Shown in pieces: positions 17,555 to 25,906 of a stretch of 64,000 nt of DNA. The stretch is from Lachnoclostridium sp. UBA7215 (lineage in GTDB: Bacteria; Bacillota; Clostridia; Lachnospirales; Lachnospiraceae), in assembly GCA_002490465.1 (NCBI GenBank), contig DKUB01000098.1:37238-101237 (forward strand), given 5' to 3'. Every line of letters starts with the position of its first letter. Within the stretch, counting starts at the first letter, position 1. The notes below the pieces were generated by a model. It was not told the origin of the DNA. It made no database searches and was given only the letters and a program-made list of their open reading frames with translations. A program made the translations under genes and the position numbers.

Positions 17555-17710
17555 TTATTGTTGGTCTTTCGACATTGCTATCTTATCTAACGTTTCAAGA
17601 ATTTCTTCCCTTGTATATTCGCTTTTATCTCCATTTGCAAAAATCAAACGTAATTCATACAATGTAGCCATCTTTGTATCTTGTCTTTCTTTATCCGTCA
17701 TATCATCCAT
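17555..17710 (-). CDS. Small acidic protein, 51 aa, unknown function
   Basis: A short minus-strand gene with a strong AAAGGAG site 6 nt before ATG 17710. The 51-residue product starts MDDMTDKERQDTKMATLYEL and contains a likely amphipathic helix (YTREEILETLDKIAM). It is acidic with no membrane segment or cysteine. No domain is recognised. It stands alone between the psd terminator and the lipoprotein terminator. Support rests on the ribosome binding site and typical codon pattern; a conserved small regulatory or structural protein is possible, but the function is unknown. Confidence 0.6.
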   Translation of the reverse strand: MDDMTDKERQDTKMATLYELRLIFANGDKSEYTREEILETLDKIAMSKDQQ

Positions 17711-17911
17711 ATCTTTCTCCTTTCCCCTTCAGGTTTCGCCTGCCCTCCGCCTTTCGGTTATTGTCAATAACTTCCCTTTCGACATATTTATTTTAACACA
17801 TGTTCTACCGTGCATCAATAGGCGATTGGCACAAAATATTTCATCACTCACAAGTTTGAATCTATTGTACTTCCCAGTCCTTCAAAAGTCAAGAATAAAA
17901 AAAACAAAGAT

Positions 17912-17965
17912 AAAAGACCTGCGAGAAGAGAATATTTCGCTCTGTACGCAGGTCTTTCCTTTTTA
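17912..17965. terminator. Bidirectional hairpin downstream of the acidic lipoprotein gene
   Basis: AAAGACCTGCG and CGCAGGTCTTT pair as a perfect 11-bp stem with a 27-nt loop. T-rich tracts follow on both strands (CCTTTTT on plus; TTTGTTTTTTTT on minus). On the minus strand it terminates the lipoprotein gene. Confidence 0.75.
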
Positions 17966-17987
17966 AATTTGGGACAAACATGCTTTT

Positions 17988-18344
17988 TCAACGATTGTCG
18001 CCGGTAACTCCTTTTTCTACATCATCAGCCATATCGTCGATGCCGTCCACAGCGTCTTTTACGCCATCTTTTACACCGTCTCCAACATCGTCTACACCAT
18101 CTTTGATATCTTCGGACAAATCACCGTCATTATTATTATCACTGTCATTGCCCATTGTATCATCCCCCGCATCATCTGATGCGGTCGCGTCGTCTGATGC
18201 GGTCGCGTCCGGTGACGCAGTCGCTTCTGCCGTCGAGGTTGCCTCCGGTGCTGTCGTACCTGATGTGTTGTCATTTTTTTCCCCACAGCCTACTAAAGCG
18301 GCAGCCATGCATACGGCCAATAAACCAGTCATCACTTTTTTCAT
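17988..18344 (-). CDS. Small acidic lipoprotein with low-complexity repeats
   Basis: A 118-aa secreted lipoprotein. The N-terminus is a signal peptide with lipobox (LLAVCMAAALVGCGEK; Cys20 would be lipidated). The rest is strongly acidic and repetitive: an Ala/Thr/Asp tract with recurring DATASDDA units, then a series of VGDGVKDGVKDAV-type steps with Asp and Val at regular spacing, which could form an amphipathic helix. No catalytic domain is recognised. It is a single-gene unit followed by a strong hairpin. It is probably a surface-exposed structural or spacer protein; the function is unknown. Confidence 0.8.
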   Translation of the reverse strand: MKKVMTGLLAVCMAAALVGCGEKNDNTSGTTAPEATSTAEATASPDATASDDATASDDAGDDTMGNDSDNNNDGDLSEDIKDGVDDVGDGVKDGVKDAVDGIDDMADDVEKGVTGDNR

Positions 18345-18441
18345 TACTGCTGTTCCTCACTTTCCTTTCGGTATTGTGCAATACTAGTGTGACCAATTTT
18401 ATAATAAATAAACATAAAATTTTAAATACAGTGTCAACAAC

Positions 18442-19095
18442 TTAACCAATTATGTCCAGCAGCTCCTCCGGTTTATCAATAATCCGCACAGCGCCATGCT
18501 TTTTTAAAAATTTGCAATCACGAAATCCCCAGCTCACGGATATCACGTCCAGTCCCGCATGTTCTGCCGTAGCAATATCTACATCCGAATCTCCGACATA
18601 AACTGCCTCCTCCGGCTCACAGCCCAATTCCCGCAGCGTCTGGTACACCATATCCGGAGCCGGCTTTTTACGGATACCGGCCTCTTCATTTTCCCCATGA
18701 GCTGAGGCAATCAAATCACCAAAATAAACAGGCATTAGTTCCTGCACCGCAAAATCAGCCTTATTCGAAACCACTGCCATCTGAATTCCTTTTTCTTTTA
18801 ATTTCATTAGCAGCGGCATAATCCCCTCATAGGGTACCGTCTTGTCCTGGCAGTGCTGTCCATAATAATTACGGAAAAATACATCCACCTCAGAAAAAAG
18901 CGGATTCTTTTCCCCGTCCGGCACAGCGCGCTCCAAAAGTTTTTTTATTCCGTTTCCAACAAACAGACGAATTTCTTCTAATGTCCTCTGTGGCAGCCCC
19001 TGGGACGATAAAGCAGCATTGACTGCATCTGTCAAATCCTGCAATGTATTAAGAAGTGTTCCGTCCAAATCAAAAATTACCGCTTTATAACCCAC
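18442..19095 (-). CDS. HAD-superfamily hydrolase, phosphoglycolate phosphatase-like
   Basis: A 217-aa haloacid-dehalogenase phosphatase. The nucleophile motif is FDLDGTLLNT at the N-terminus, with a helical cap domain after it. Motif II is VVSNKAD, the motif III lysine falls in IRKKPAPD, and motif IV is YVGDSDVDIATA. It is most similar in layout to phosphoglycolate phosphatase (Gph), which clears 2-phosphoglycolate, but related HAD enzymes act on other small phosphates. The start was placed at a GTG at 19095 with AAGGGA upstream, directly before the conserved YKAVIFDLDG. It is divergent from proS. Confidence 0.85.
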   Translation of the reverse strand: MGYKAVIFDLDGTLLNTLQDLTDAVNAALSSQGLPQRTLEEIRLFVGNGIKKLLERAVPDGEKNPLFSEVDVFFRNYYGQHCQDKTVPYEGIMPLLMKLKEKGIQMAVVSNKADFAVQELMPVYFGDLIASAHGENEEAGIRKKPAPDMVYQTLRELGCEPEEAVYVGDSDVDIATAEHAGLDVISVSWGFRDCKFLKKHGAVRIIDKPEELLDIIG

Positions 19096-19218
19096 ATTCT
19101 CACATCCCTTTTCTCCCCGGCGGCATCTGAAAACACACCGGGCTATTCTGAGAGGAGATTTTAGCACATTTTCCGCTGCCTGTCAAAACCTCGATTGCCT
19201 TAACAGCCCTGCCTATTG

Positions 19219-19247
19219 TTGACATCCTTCACCGATAATGCTATCAT
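19219..19247 (+). promoter_or_regulatory. Sigma-A-type promoter of proS
   Basis: TTGACA (19219-19224) and TATCAT (19242-19247) with a 17-nt spacer, 40 nt upstream of the proS ATG. The leader is too short for a T-box. Confidence 0.8.
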
Positions 19248-19287
19248 TAGAAAGCGAAAACACAGAGGAATGGAGGATATGTGCACT

Positions 19288-21027
19288 ATGAAACTCGACA
19301 AAATGGTCGGCGAACGCTTTAAGGAAAAACCAAGTGACTGCGTAATTGAGAGCCACGCTTTGATGATGCGCGGCGGTTACATGAAAGATGTTGCCAAAGG
19401 AATTTATTCACAGTTTATGCCGTTAAAACGTATTTGCCGTAAAATTGAAAATATTATCCGTGAGGAAATGGACGCAATTGAAGGACAGGAGGTACTTTTT
19501 CCCGTTGTCCTGCCAGCCTCCCTCTGGGACGAATCCGGACGCTATGAGAGCGTTGATAACTCGCTGCTCCGTTTTCAGGATCGAACAGGCAGCAAAATGG
19601 TTCTCGGTATGACGCATGAGGAAGCTGCTGTCCAGCTCGTCCGCGATTACGCCAAAAGCTATAACAATTATCCGTTTATGATTTATCAGATACAGACAAA
19701 ATTCCGCGATGAGGCAAGGCCCCGTGCCGGACTGATCCGTGTGCGTGAATTTACAATGAAGGACGCCTATTCCTTCCACACCTCCCAGGAGGATTTAGAA
19801 AATTATTACCAAATCTGCTATGATGCTTACAACCGCATTTTTGCCCGCACCGGAATCCCTGAGGTCATTACGGTAGCCGCTGACTCCGGTATGATGGGAG
19901 GCAGCATTTCACATGAATATATGCTGCTCACTCCAATCGGAGAAGATTCCATTGCTGTCTGCAGTGAATGCGATTTCCGTTCCAATATGGAAGCGGCAGA
20001 GAGCATTATAAAAAATGATAAGGATGCTTCTGACCAGCCGTTAACAAAGGTTCACACACCAAATATTCATACCATTGAGGATATCTGTGAATTTCTGGAT
20101 TCACCCCTGTCAAAATCATGTAAGGCTGTTGTATATCAGAAAAACAAGACCGATGATTATGTCGTTGTCTTTATCCGCGGGGATTTAGATGTCAACGAGA
20201 CAAAACTGAGAAATTATCTTGGTGAGGAAATCCACCCTGCCGTAATTACAGCGGAGTGTGGGCTGAATGCCGGTTATATCGGCCCTGTCGGCCTGACTGT
20301 TTCCGGTAATTATACCGTTATATACGATAAATCCCTGCAAGGTACAAATAATCTGTCCTGTGGTGCAAACGAGGACGAATATCACTATACAGGACTTTGT
20401 ATTGACAGGGATGTTCCTGACGCCCAATATGTTGATGTTGCTAAAATTATTGATGGCGGTATCTGTCCAAAATGCGGCAGACACACGATTTCGCTGCGCC
20501 GTGGTATCGAAGTTGCAAATATTTTCCAGCTTGGGACAAAATATACAGAACCTATGAATATGCAGTACCTGGATGCAGAGGGCAACAGCCATCACCCAAT
20601 TATGGGCTGTTATGGAATCGGTGTCGGCCGTCTGGCTGCTTCTGTATGTGAAGCACACCATGATGACTATGGTCCTGTCTGGCCGATTACAATCGCCCCA
20701 TGGCAGGTACATCTGTGCTGTCTGCGCGCCGACGACACAGAGGCAAAAGCATGCGCTGACAACCTTTATGCAGAAATGCAGAAAGCGCGCATTGAAGTAA
20801 TATATGATGACCGAAATGTACGTCCCGGCGTAATGTTTTCCGATGCCGACCTCCTCGGCGTACCAATCCGTGTTGTAGTCAGCCCACGCAATATGAAAGA
20901 ATCCGTTGTGGAGCTGTCCACCCGTGATAAATCCGTTCAGGAAAAAGTTCCTGTCGATCAGACGCTCGATACTATAAAGAAATTAATTGAGCAATTGACG
21001 AGCGAACTACAAAATCCAACTGTGTAA
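19288..21027 (+). CDS. proS: Prolyl-tRNA synthetase (bacterial type with editing insertion)
   Basis: Charges tRNA-Pro. The 579-aa class II synthetase has motif 1 (GQEVLFPVVLPASLW), motif 2 (FRDEARPRAGLIRVREFTMKDAYSF) and motif 3 (GIGVGRLAASV). Between motifs 2 and 3 lies an INS editing domain (about residues 220-390, for example CKAVVYQKNKTDDYVVVFIRGD and GYIGPVGL), which hydrolyses mischarged Ala-tRNA. The C-terminus has the anticodon-binding fold (VIYDDRNVRPGVMFSDADLLGVPIRVVV). ATG 19288 starts the usual MKLDKMVGERF; GGAGG lies 11 nt upstream, and an ATG three codons earlier is possible. It is a single-gene unit with a clear promoter and terminator. Confidence 0.97.
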   Translation: MKLDKMVGERFKEKPSDCVIESHALMMRGGYMKDVAKGIYSQFMPLKRICRKIENIIREEMDAIEGQEVLFPVVLPASLWDESGRYESVDNSLLRFQDRTGSKMVLGMTHEEAAVQLVRDYAKSYNNYPFMIYQIQTKFRDEARPRAGLIRVREFTMKDAYSFHTSQEDLENYYQICYDAYNRIFARTGIPEVITVAADSGMMGGSISHEYMLLTPIGEDSIAVCSECDFRSNMEAAESIIKNDKDASDQPLTKVHTPNIHTIEDICEFLDSPLSKSCKAVVYQKNKTDDYVVVFIRGDLDVNETKLRNYLGEEIHPAVITAECGLNAGYIGPVGLTVSGNYTVIYDKSLQGTNNLSCGANEDEYHYTGLCIDRDVPDAQYVDVAKIIDGGICPKCGRHTISLRRGIEVANIFQLGTKYTEPMNMQYLDAEGNSHHPIMGCYGIGVGRLAASVCEAHHDDYGPVWPITIAPWQVHLCCLRADDTEAKACADNLYAEMQKARIEVIYDDRNVRPGVMFSDADLLGVPIRVVVSPRNMKESVVELSTRDKSVQEKVPVDQTLDTIKKLIEQLTSELQNPTV

Positions 21028-21050
21028 CACATTGTGGTTTCCTATATCAC

Positions 21051-21096
21051 AAAAGGATTGAATCCCACACTTCCGGGACTCAATCCTTTTCTTTTA
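21051..21096. terminator. Terminator of proS
   Basis: AAAAGGATTGA.TCCC and GGGA.TCAATCCTTTT form a long stem, followed on the plus strand by CTTTTACTTG. The flanking A/T runs may also let it work for the convergent acetyltransferase gene. Confidence 0.8.
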
Positions 21097-21105
21097 CTTG
21101 TATAT

Positions 21106-21615
21106 TCATATTGTCCTCCTGCCGGAACCAGTATAGATATACTGTACTTCTTTTAATTCCTTCCCACCGATGTTGCTGGACAAACAGCGCATCGTCTGCT
21201 CAAAACCGCATTTCTCATAAAATTGTCTTGCATTATGATTTTCCTCCAACACCCATAAAAACACTTTGTCAAATCCCATTTCCTTCAATTCCCTAACCAC
21301 AGTCTGCAATAATAATCTGCCATACCCCTTTCCCATATATTCCGGCAAAAAATAAATGGAAATAATCTCTCCAAAACCATTCATTTCTGCCATTCGTGAT
21401 TTACCAAAACCTGATGTACCAATAATGATCCCATCCTGAACCACGACCATATTTTTCCTGTCTTCCTGTTCTATATGTGACGCCCACTGCCCCTGTGAAA
21501 TACGATCCAGATAATCCTGGGGTACAATATTCTTATATGCATATTTCCAGCTTTCTTCATAAACCTTACTGATAGCAGTCCTGTTATCCGATTTTGTTAT
21601 GTAACGAATTTCCAA
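21106..21615 (-). CDS. GNAT-family N-acetyltransferase
   Basis: A 169-aa GNAT acetyltransferase that would transfer acetyl from acetyl-CoA to an amine. The acetyl-CoA-binding motif A is clear (FLPEYMGKGYGRLLLQTVV), followed by motif B (FLWVLEENHNARQFYEKCGF). The start is uncertain: TTG 21615 has a good distance to GGGGG, while an ATG three codons earlier (21624) touches that site. It is the last gene of a small minus-strand group with another GNAT and an SRPBCC protein. The substrate is unknown. Confidence 0.85.
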   Translation of the reverse strand: MEIRYITKSDNRTAISKVYEESWKYAYKNIVPQDYLDRISQGQWASHIEQEDRKNMVVVQDGIIIGTSGFGKSRMAEMNGFGEIISIYFLPEYMGKGYGRLLLQTVVRELKEMGFDKVFLWVLEENHNARQFYEKCGFEQTMRCLSSNIGGKELKEVQYIYTGSGRRTI

Positions 21616-21637
21616 GTTTAACATCCCCCAAAAATCT

Positions 21638-22072
21638 TTAAATCCACTGGATAAATGCCGTCTTATCCTCGCTGTTATACCCTGCCCTGCGGTAAAAATT
21701 CAACGTACTTTCCCGTTTGGAGCCCGTCAATAACATTAATTTATAACAATTCTCTTTTACCGCAATTTCTTTTGCATAATTCAGACATGCTGTTGCAAGG
21801 CCCCGCTGGCGGTATTCCACATCCGTTATCACATTTTCCACAAACGCATAAGACCGCTGGTTACGTGTCAGATTTGGAATAATTACGCATACACAGGAAG
21901 ATACTATTTTCCCTTGCTCTTCAGCAACAATAATATGGTGATCCTTATCATTTAAAATCCGTTTCCACAATGCTTTTAAATCTTCTGTCTGCTCCGGCAT
22001 TGGATTATCATGAAGCTGCATATATAATGTCATTAATCCATTGTAGTCATTCTCTGTAATTTCCCGAACCAT
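21638..22072 (-). CDS. GNAT-family N-acetyltransferase
   Basis: A 144-aa acetyltransferase. Motif A is VENVITDVEYRQRGLATACLNYA, and the C-terminal SKRESTLNFYRRAGY is the usual GNAT ending. It starts at ATG 22072 with GGGGG 7 nt upstream. It ends 22 nt before the next acetyltransferase gene and may be co-transcribed. It is not closely similar to its neighbour GNAT beyond the fold motifs, so recent duplication is unlikely. The substrate cannot be predicted. Confidence 0.85.
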   Translation of the reverse strand: MVREITENDYNGLMTLYMQLHDNPMPEQTEDLKALWKRILNDKDHHIIVAEEQGKIVSSCVCVIIPNLTRNQRSYAFVENVITDVEYRQRGLATACLNYAKEIAVKENCYKLMLLTGSKRESTLNFYRRAGYNSEDKTAFIQWI

Positions 22073-22099
22073 AATGTTCCCCCTGTTTTTTTTTTGCAA

Positions 22100-22495
22100 T
22101 TAATTTGATAAAGCCTTTCTCAAATCTGAAACATATTGTGCCTGTTGTTTCTTCAAAAATGATTTGACAAATGGTTTTAAAAAGAACTTTTGGGCAATAG
22201 CTTCTTCTGTAAAATCGATTTCTGTCTGCTGACCTCTTTGTATAAATATACCTTTCCAGTGCCCTTTTATATTTTCATTTTCCATATCAAACTGCCAGCA
22301 CTTACAGGGCTCCGCAGCAGTTATAGTAAAAGTTGTTGCGTAACCATCATTTGTATGCTCAACAAACTGTTTTTCATTTAGGATTTCGATTTTACTCAAA
22401 TCACTGCGCCATGCATATTTTTCAAGAGAGGTAACCGTATCCCATACCTTTTGAATATCGGTCTGAAATGTAACCTTCATATTGGAAATCGCCAT
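22100..22495 (-). CDS. SRPBCC-fold (START/polyketide-cyclase-like) protein
   Basis: A 131-aa protein with the SRPBCC hydrophobic-pocket fold pattern: an N-terminal beta strand and helix (MKVTFQTDIQKVWDTVTSLEKYAWRSDL), a central WQFDMENENIKGHWKGIF, EIDFTEE, and a long C-terminal helix (FVKSFLKKQQAQYVSDLRKAL). Such proteins bind small lipophilic ligands; some are enzymes. It starts with AGGAG upstream and lies 27 nt before the GNAT gene. Nothing in the sequence names the ligand. Confidence 0.75.
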   Translation of the reverse strand: MAISNMKVTFQTDIQKVWDTVTSLEKYAWRSDLSKIEILNEKQFVEHTNDGYATTFTITAAEPCKCWQFDMENENIKGHWKGIFIQRGQQTEIDFTEEAIAQKFFLKPFVKSFLKKQQAQYVSDLRKALSN

Positions 22496-22537
22496 CTATA
22501 TTCTCCTTATATTTATTTTTAATCAATTATCACTGCG

Positions 22538-22762
22538 TCAGTCAAACAACTCCTTCTCTGTTTCAATTAGTATCTGAACCAATACCTTATAATCTAAATA
22601 TTGTATTCCCTCTTTTCCTTCATATATTTTATCAGACAGCTTACTGCTATAGTATATATCCATCGCTTTTTCATATGGAAAATCACACTGCTCTGACAAA
22701 TGTGTTATAATCCGTTCCTCCAGATTTTCCTGATATACATTTTCCAATATTTCTTCATTCAT
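22538..22762 (-). CDS. Small DUF3791-like protein, distal partner of the DUF3990 gene
   Basis: A 74-aa acidic, helical protein. Its start ATG overlaps the stop of the DUF3990 gene by 4 nt (ATGA), so translation is coupled. The sequence (FPYEKAMDIYYSSKLSDKIYEG, YLDYKVLVQILIE) has the pattern of small DUF3791-type partners found beside DUF3990 genes. A role as an antitoxin or immunity-like partner is inferred from gene arrangement, not shown by sequence. It is the last gene of a three-gene unit; the next gene is 42 nt away. Confidence 0.65.
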   Translation of the reverse strand: MNEEILENVYQENLEERIITHLSEQCDFPYEKAMDIYYSSKLSDKIYEGKEGIQYLDYKVLVQILIETEKELFD

Positions 22763-23244
22763 ATCTTTACCTCATAAAATGATTCATAAAACAATAATTG
22801 GTCTATCGCTTTCGGAGTTATAAAAGCTATCTGGTCATAATTGGGATATACTTTAATTTCTTTCAGAGCTCTTTCCTTATCCCAGATACCAGAGTGATAC
22901 ATATCTACGACCCTAAACACCTTATCATTTGCAACTCTTCCCTGTATCAAATCATACTGTAAATAGTCATTTTTTCCATCACGACATCTGCATACAAAAT
23001 CAATCCACTCACTTAGATCCTCCTCAAAATACTTACCAATCAGCCCCACTAAATTTTCCTGCATTTGATAAATAGTTACAATTCCTTTATCTGCTCCGTA
23101 TATATCAACTTTTCTTTTTGCCCATCTCTCGGCCTGTTCCTTAACTGTTGTCACATAAAAACCTTTCCCAAAATCCAAGGGTCTATAAGAATGCTCTGTA
23201 TCCGGATTATCTATAATCATATTTGAACCGTGATAAACAATCAT
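22759..23244 (-). CDS. DUF3990 ADP-ribosyltransferase-like protein (possible toxin)
   Basis: A 161-aa protein of the DUF3990 family, which by fold is related to ADP-ribosyltransferases. It opens with VYHGSN, followed by the GKGFYVTTVKEQAERWAKRK segment, both characteristic of ART-like domains where H-G and the FYVT strand build the NAD pocket. A conserved acidic or Gln-rich end (LQYDLIQGRVANDKVF) follows. It is joined by ATGA overlaps to a small gene on each side, the classic layout of a toxin with coupled partner proteins. Toxicity, and any target such as DNA, tRNA or protein, are inference only. Confidence 0.75.
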   Translation of the reverse strand: MIVYHGSNMIIDNPDTEHSYRPLDFGKGFYVTTVKEQAERWAKRKVDIYGADKGIVTIYQMQENLVGLIGKYFEEDLSEWIDFVCRCRDGKNDYLQYDLIQGRVANDKVFRVVDMYHSGIWDKERALKEIKVYPNYDQIAFITPKAIDQLLFYESFYEVKI

Positions 23245-23456
23245 ATAGATATCCCCCTTATACTAAGATATTCCTTGATGTCTTCCATAACATACTGAGT
23301 ACTTTGTGTATGAAGAATCTCATAATTTGGTACCAGAAATCCCATGATACAATTTGCACTTTTCATCATCATATATACCTCAGAAGGATTATGTTCCCAA
23401 TTATTTGCACATGCATGAATCATATAAATAACATACGAAAATGAATCCTTGTCCAT
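23241..23456 (-). CDS. DUF3791-family small protein, proximal partner of the DUF3990 gene
   Basis: A 71-aa protein of the DUF3791 type: VIYMIHACANNW near the N-terminus and the family hallmark LHTQSTQYVMEDIKEYL near the C-terminus. It starts at ATG 23456, preceded by AAAGGGG. Its stop overlaps the start of the DUF3990 gene by 4 nt, so it is made just before it, the usual order for an antitoxin. The family has no proven biochemical function known to me. Confidence 0.75.
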   Translation of the reverse strand: MDKDSFSYVIYMIHACANNWEHNPSEVYMMMKSANCIMGFLVPNYEILHTQSTQYVMEDIKEYLSIRGISI

Positions 23457-23517
23457 TATATACATTTCCCCTTTCAAACGATATAGAACAGTATAACACA
23501 AATGAAGACACATTCCA

Positions 23518-23545
23518 ACAGCCGGTCTCACAAGAAACCGGCTGT
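23518..23545. terminator. Hairpin between the ABC permease gene and the DUF3791 gene
   Basis: ACAGCCGGT / ACCGGCTGT perfect 9-bp stem with a 10-nt loop, 5 nt past the permease stop. On the minus strand the stem is followed by few Ts, so termination strength is uncertain. Confidence 0.55.
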
Positions 23546-23550
23546 CACTT

Positions 23551-25896
23551 TTATTCCATTACAAGCTCTCTGATTTTTACTGTTTTTATCTTCCCTGAAA
23601 CAAAGTATGAGAATAGGAAAAAAACAGAACAAATCAGTGTGATCGGAATTGCAAAAGATGAAAAACCGATATTCATATTAAAGCTTGTTATACCTATGCC
23701 TTTTAAAAGTATCCCGAGTATCTTTCCTGAAAAGAAATAGCTTAATAATCCTCCTGCTGCCGAGCCGATCATGGACACAATGAGAAACCGACAGGCAAAC
23801 TGCCTGCGCAAACCTGATGTCTTAAAACCTGCTGCCTTATAAATGCTGATATCGGTGCGCTCCTGAACAAACGCTTTTGAACAGACGATATACACTACAA
23901 TCAGCGAAAATAAAACCGAAAAGGAATAGATAATCATCTGCATTGCAATAATTGCAGTCTCCGTACTATTATCAAGAATCCCTTTGTTCGCTTTCGCCTC
24001 GAGTATATCGCCAAATTTTTCATTGAGCGAGTCTGCGATTTTGGCATTACGTACTTCATCTTCGCTGTTCTCCAAAGAATATGAACCCCAGAGCGAATAA
24101 TCAAATCCTATCTTTTCCGCAGCACTGTAAGATATCAGAAAGCTCCTGCCCGCATCGTTCATAAATTGTACTGTGCCGGAAATAAGAAATTTTTCTTTTT
24201 TTCCCTTCCAGCCAATTATTACCTCGTCGCCAATCCTCAACCCGAATTCGTCAAGCAGAATAGGGGAAACAGAAATTTCATTATCATAAAGCGGCACGCG
24301 TCCCCTAAGTGCAGGCAGCAGCGACGGGTCTTTATAAACACAGCCCATTATTTCTTCCCCGGCAAATGAAAAATACGCATTATTGCTGTAATATGCTTTT
24401 TCAATTTTCGAAAAGCGCTCAATCTCTTTTTCTATCTTTTTAAAATTACTGTCATCCAATTTTCTTTTCGGAGAAACACTAACCTCTGCAACCATTGTTC
24501 CCATTGCTTCCAGAGCGGATTTTGAGGTAACCGTATTGGCAAGCACAGTCACCGTCATCATAAAAAATACGAGAACAGAAATAATAACAAGAGTTCCAGC
24601 ATATCTGCGCTTGGCAGAAGTAAACTGCCGTAACGCAATACTTGGCGACAGAAGCTTTTTACTTATCGGAACATTCAGCCTGCTGTCAAAATAAATTTCA
24701 TTCTTGGCCCCCGAAATAGCGCGGACAGGGGATATTCTATTGATTTTTGTCGTAATAATGAAAATTGAAATTACCGACAGCACAAACAGCGCCGCAAGTA
24801 TTAATGCAAGAATCCCGATTGGAACGCTCATAACAGCAGGAATGGCGGTAATCGTTACAAATATATTGGAGGCAGCACCAATAAGTGGAATGCCAAAAGC
24901 AATTCCTAAAACTGCACCGATAGCCTCGGAAAGAAGATACTGTCCCATAAACAGCATACGAATTTTGTTTTTATCAAATCCCTGTGCTTTCATTACCCCA
25001 AACGTCATGTAATTCGTTTCAATCTCAACTGAAATACTATGAACGGTAACAATCACAACAATAGCCAGCAAAAGCATCACAAATACTAATAAGATAGAAC
25101 AAATAACGGTACAGAAAAGCGTTGTATAATTGATTACCATTTCCCTTGTCGAAGAACCATAAGACATATCGGTGATACCCCAGTCGAGATTAAGCTGCCG
25201 GCGGAGCTGCGCATTTGTGAGAGTGCAGTCGTCAGACTTGTAAATTTCCAGAATTTTTGCGATGCCGTCATTATTCTCTGTCTCGGCATTTGAAACAGCC
25301 AATGTAATTTCCGTAAAATCCTCATTGCCTATGCAGAGTGTCTTCCAGCCGATCATTGCCGAACCAAACATCGGCTCAAGCAGTATTCCCTTAACGGTAA
25401 ATTCATAATCCCCGGCAATTGTTTTAAATATAATTTTCTGTCCAACTTTTCCATTAAGATCGGTCAACAATCCCTGCGGAACATAGATCTCCCCTCTTTT
25501 GAGCGCTGGCGCTTTATCCTCAATGCCATCCATGCCCTCCTTTAAAAGCTTTGTATTCTTGCCAGCCTTTACAAGCATCATGACATTTCCGTATTCATTA
25601 TCGCCCATAACTGCCTTTTCCGAAAGGAGTGAATCAACCGTATTTACCTTTTTTACCCTGCTGTCATTTTTTACGCCCTCAATCATATCATCTGTCAGGT
25701 TATGTGCCAAATAGTTTGCCGAAATATCGGGAGTATCACAAAGCACATGGGCATTATCTACCCCTTTAAGCGCACTTTCCTTAATGCTTAAAATCGTAGT
25801 AACGCTCATTGCGATAATAATCGTGAGCAAAATAACGCATATAAACGATCCCTTTTTGCGGCGGATATTCGCCTTTAATAAAGTTAATATCTCCAT
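23551..25896 (-). CDS. ABC transporter permease, FtsX/MacB-like, with two FtsX domains
   Basis: A 781-aa membrane protein. An N-terminal membrane segment (FICVILLTIIIAMSVTTILSI) is followed by an extracellular region of about 200 residues. Three membrane segments around residues 255-395 form the first FtsX domain. A second membrane segment and extracellular part come next, then three C-terminal segments ending in GKIKTVKIRELV. The RTDISIYKAAGF and TFGVMKAQGFDKNKIR loops are the coupling helices of this family. ATG 25896 lies 10 nt after the ATPase stop. With the ATPase and two-component genes it forms one operon of the kind that exports or senses antimicrobial peptides or lipophilic compounds. 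Confidence 0.88.
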   Translation of the reverse strand: MEILTLLKANIRRKKGSFICVILLTIIIAMSVTTILSIKESALKGVDNAHVLCDTPDISANYLAHNLTDDMIEGVKNDSRVKKVNTVDSLLSEKAVMGDNEYGNVMMLVKAGKNTKLLKEGMDGIEDKAPALKRGEIYVPQGLLTDLNGKVGQKIIFKTIAGDYEFTVKGILLEPMFGSAMIGWKTLCIGNEDFTEITLAVSNAETENNDGIAKILEIYKSDDCTLTNAQLRRQLNLDWGITDMSYGSSTREMVINYTTLFCTVICSILLVFVMLLLAIVVIVTVHSISVEIETNYMTFGVMKAQGFDKNKIRMLFMGQYLLSEAIGAVLGIAFGIPLIGAASNIFVTITAIPAVMSVPIGILALILAALFVLSVISIFIITTKINRISPVRAISGAKNEIYFDSRLNVPISKKLLSPSIALRQFTSAKRRYAGTLVIISVLVFFMMTVTVLANTVTSKSALEAMGTMVAEVSVSPKRKLDDSNFKKIEKEIERFSKIEKAYYSNNAYFSFAGEEIMGCVYKDPSLLPALRGRVPLYDNEISVSPILLDEFGLRIGDEVIIGWKGKKEKFLISGTVQFMNDAGRSFLISYSAAEKIGFDYSLWGSYSLENSEDEVRNAKIADSLNEKFGDILEAKANKGILDNSTETAIIAMQMIIYSFSVLFSLIVVYIVCSKAFVQERTDISIYKAAGFKTSGLRRQFACRFLIVSMIGSAAGGLLSYFFSGKILGILLKGIGITSFNMNIGFSSFAIPITLICSVFFLFSYFVSGKIKTVKIRELVME

Positions 25897-25906
25897 ACTG
25901 TCCACC

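Noticed and set aside
18155..18445. Plus-strand frame opposite the acidic lipoprotein
   Set aside because: It is the shadow of a low-complexity gene with a real signal peptide on the minus strand.
17485..19287. tRNA, rRNA or T-box in the longer intergenic regions
   Set aside because: No cloverleaf-like sequence or T-box core was seen; the proS leader is only about 34 nt.
20185..20712. Long antisense frame within proS
   Set aside because: proS motifs are complete through this region; the antisense frame has no ribosome site.
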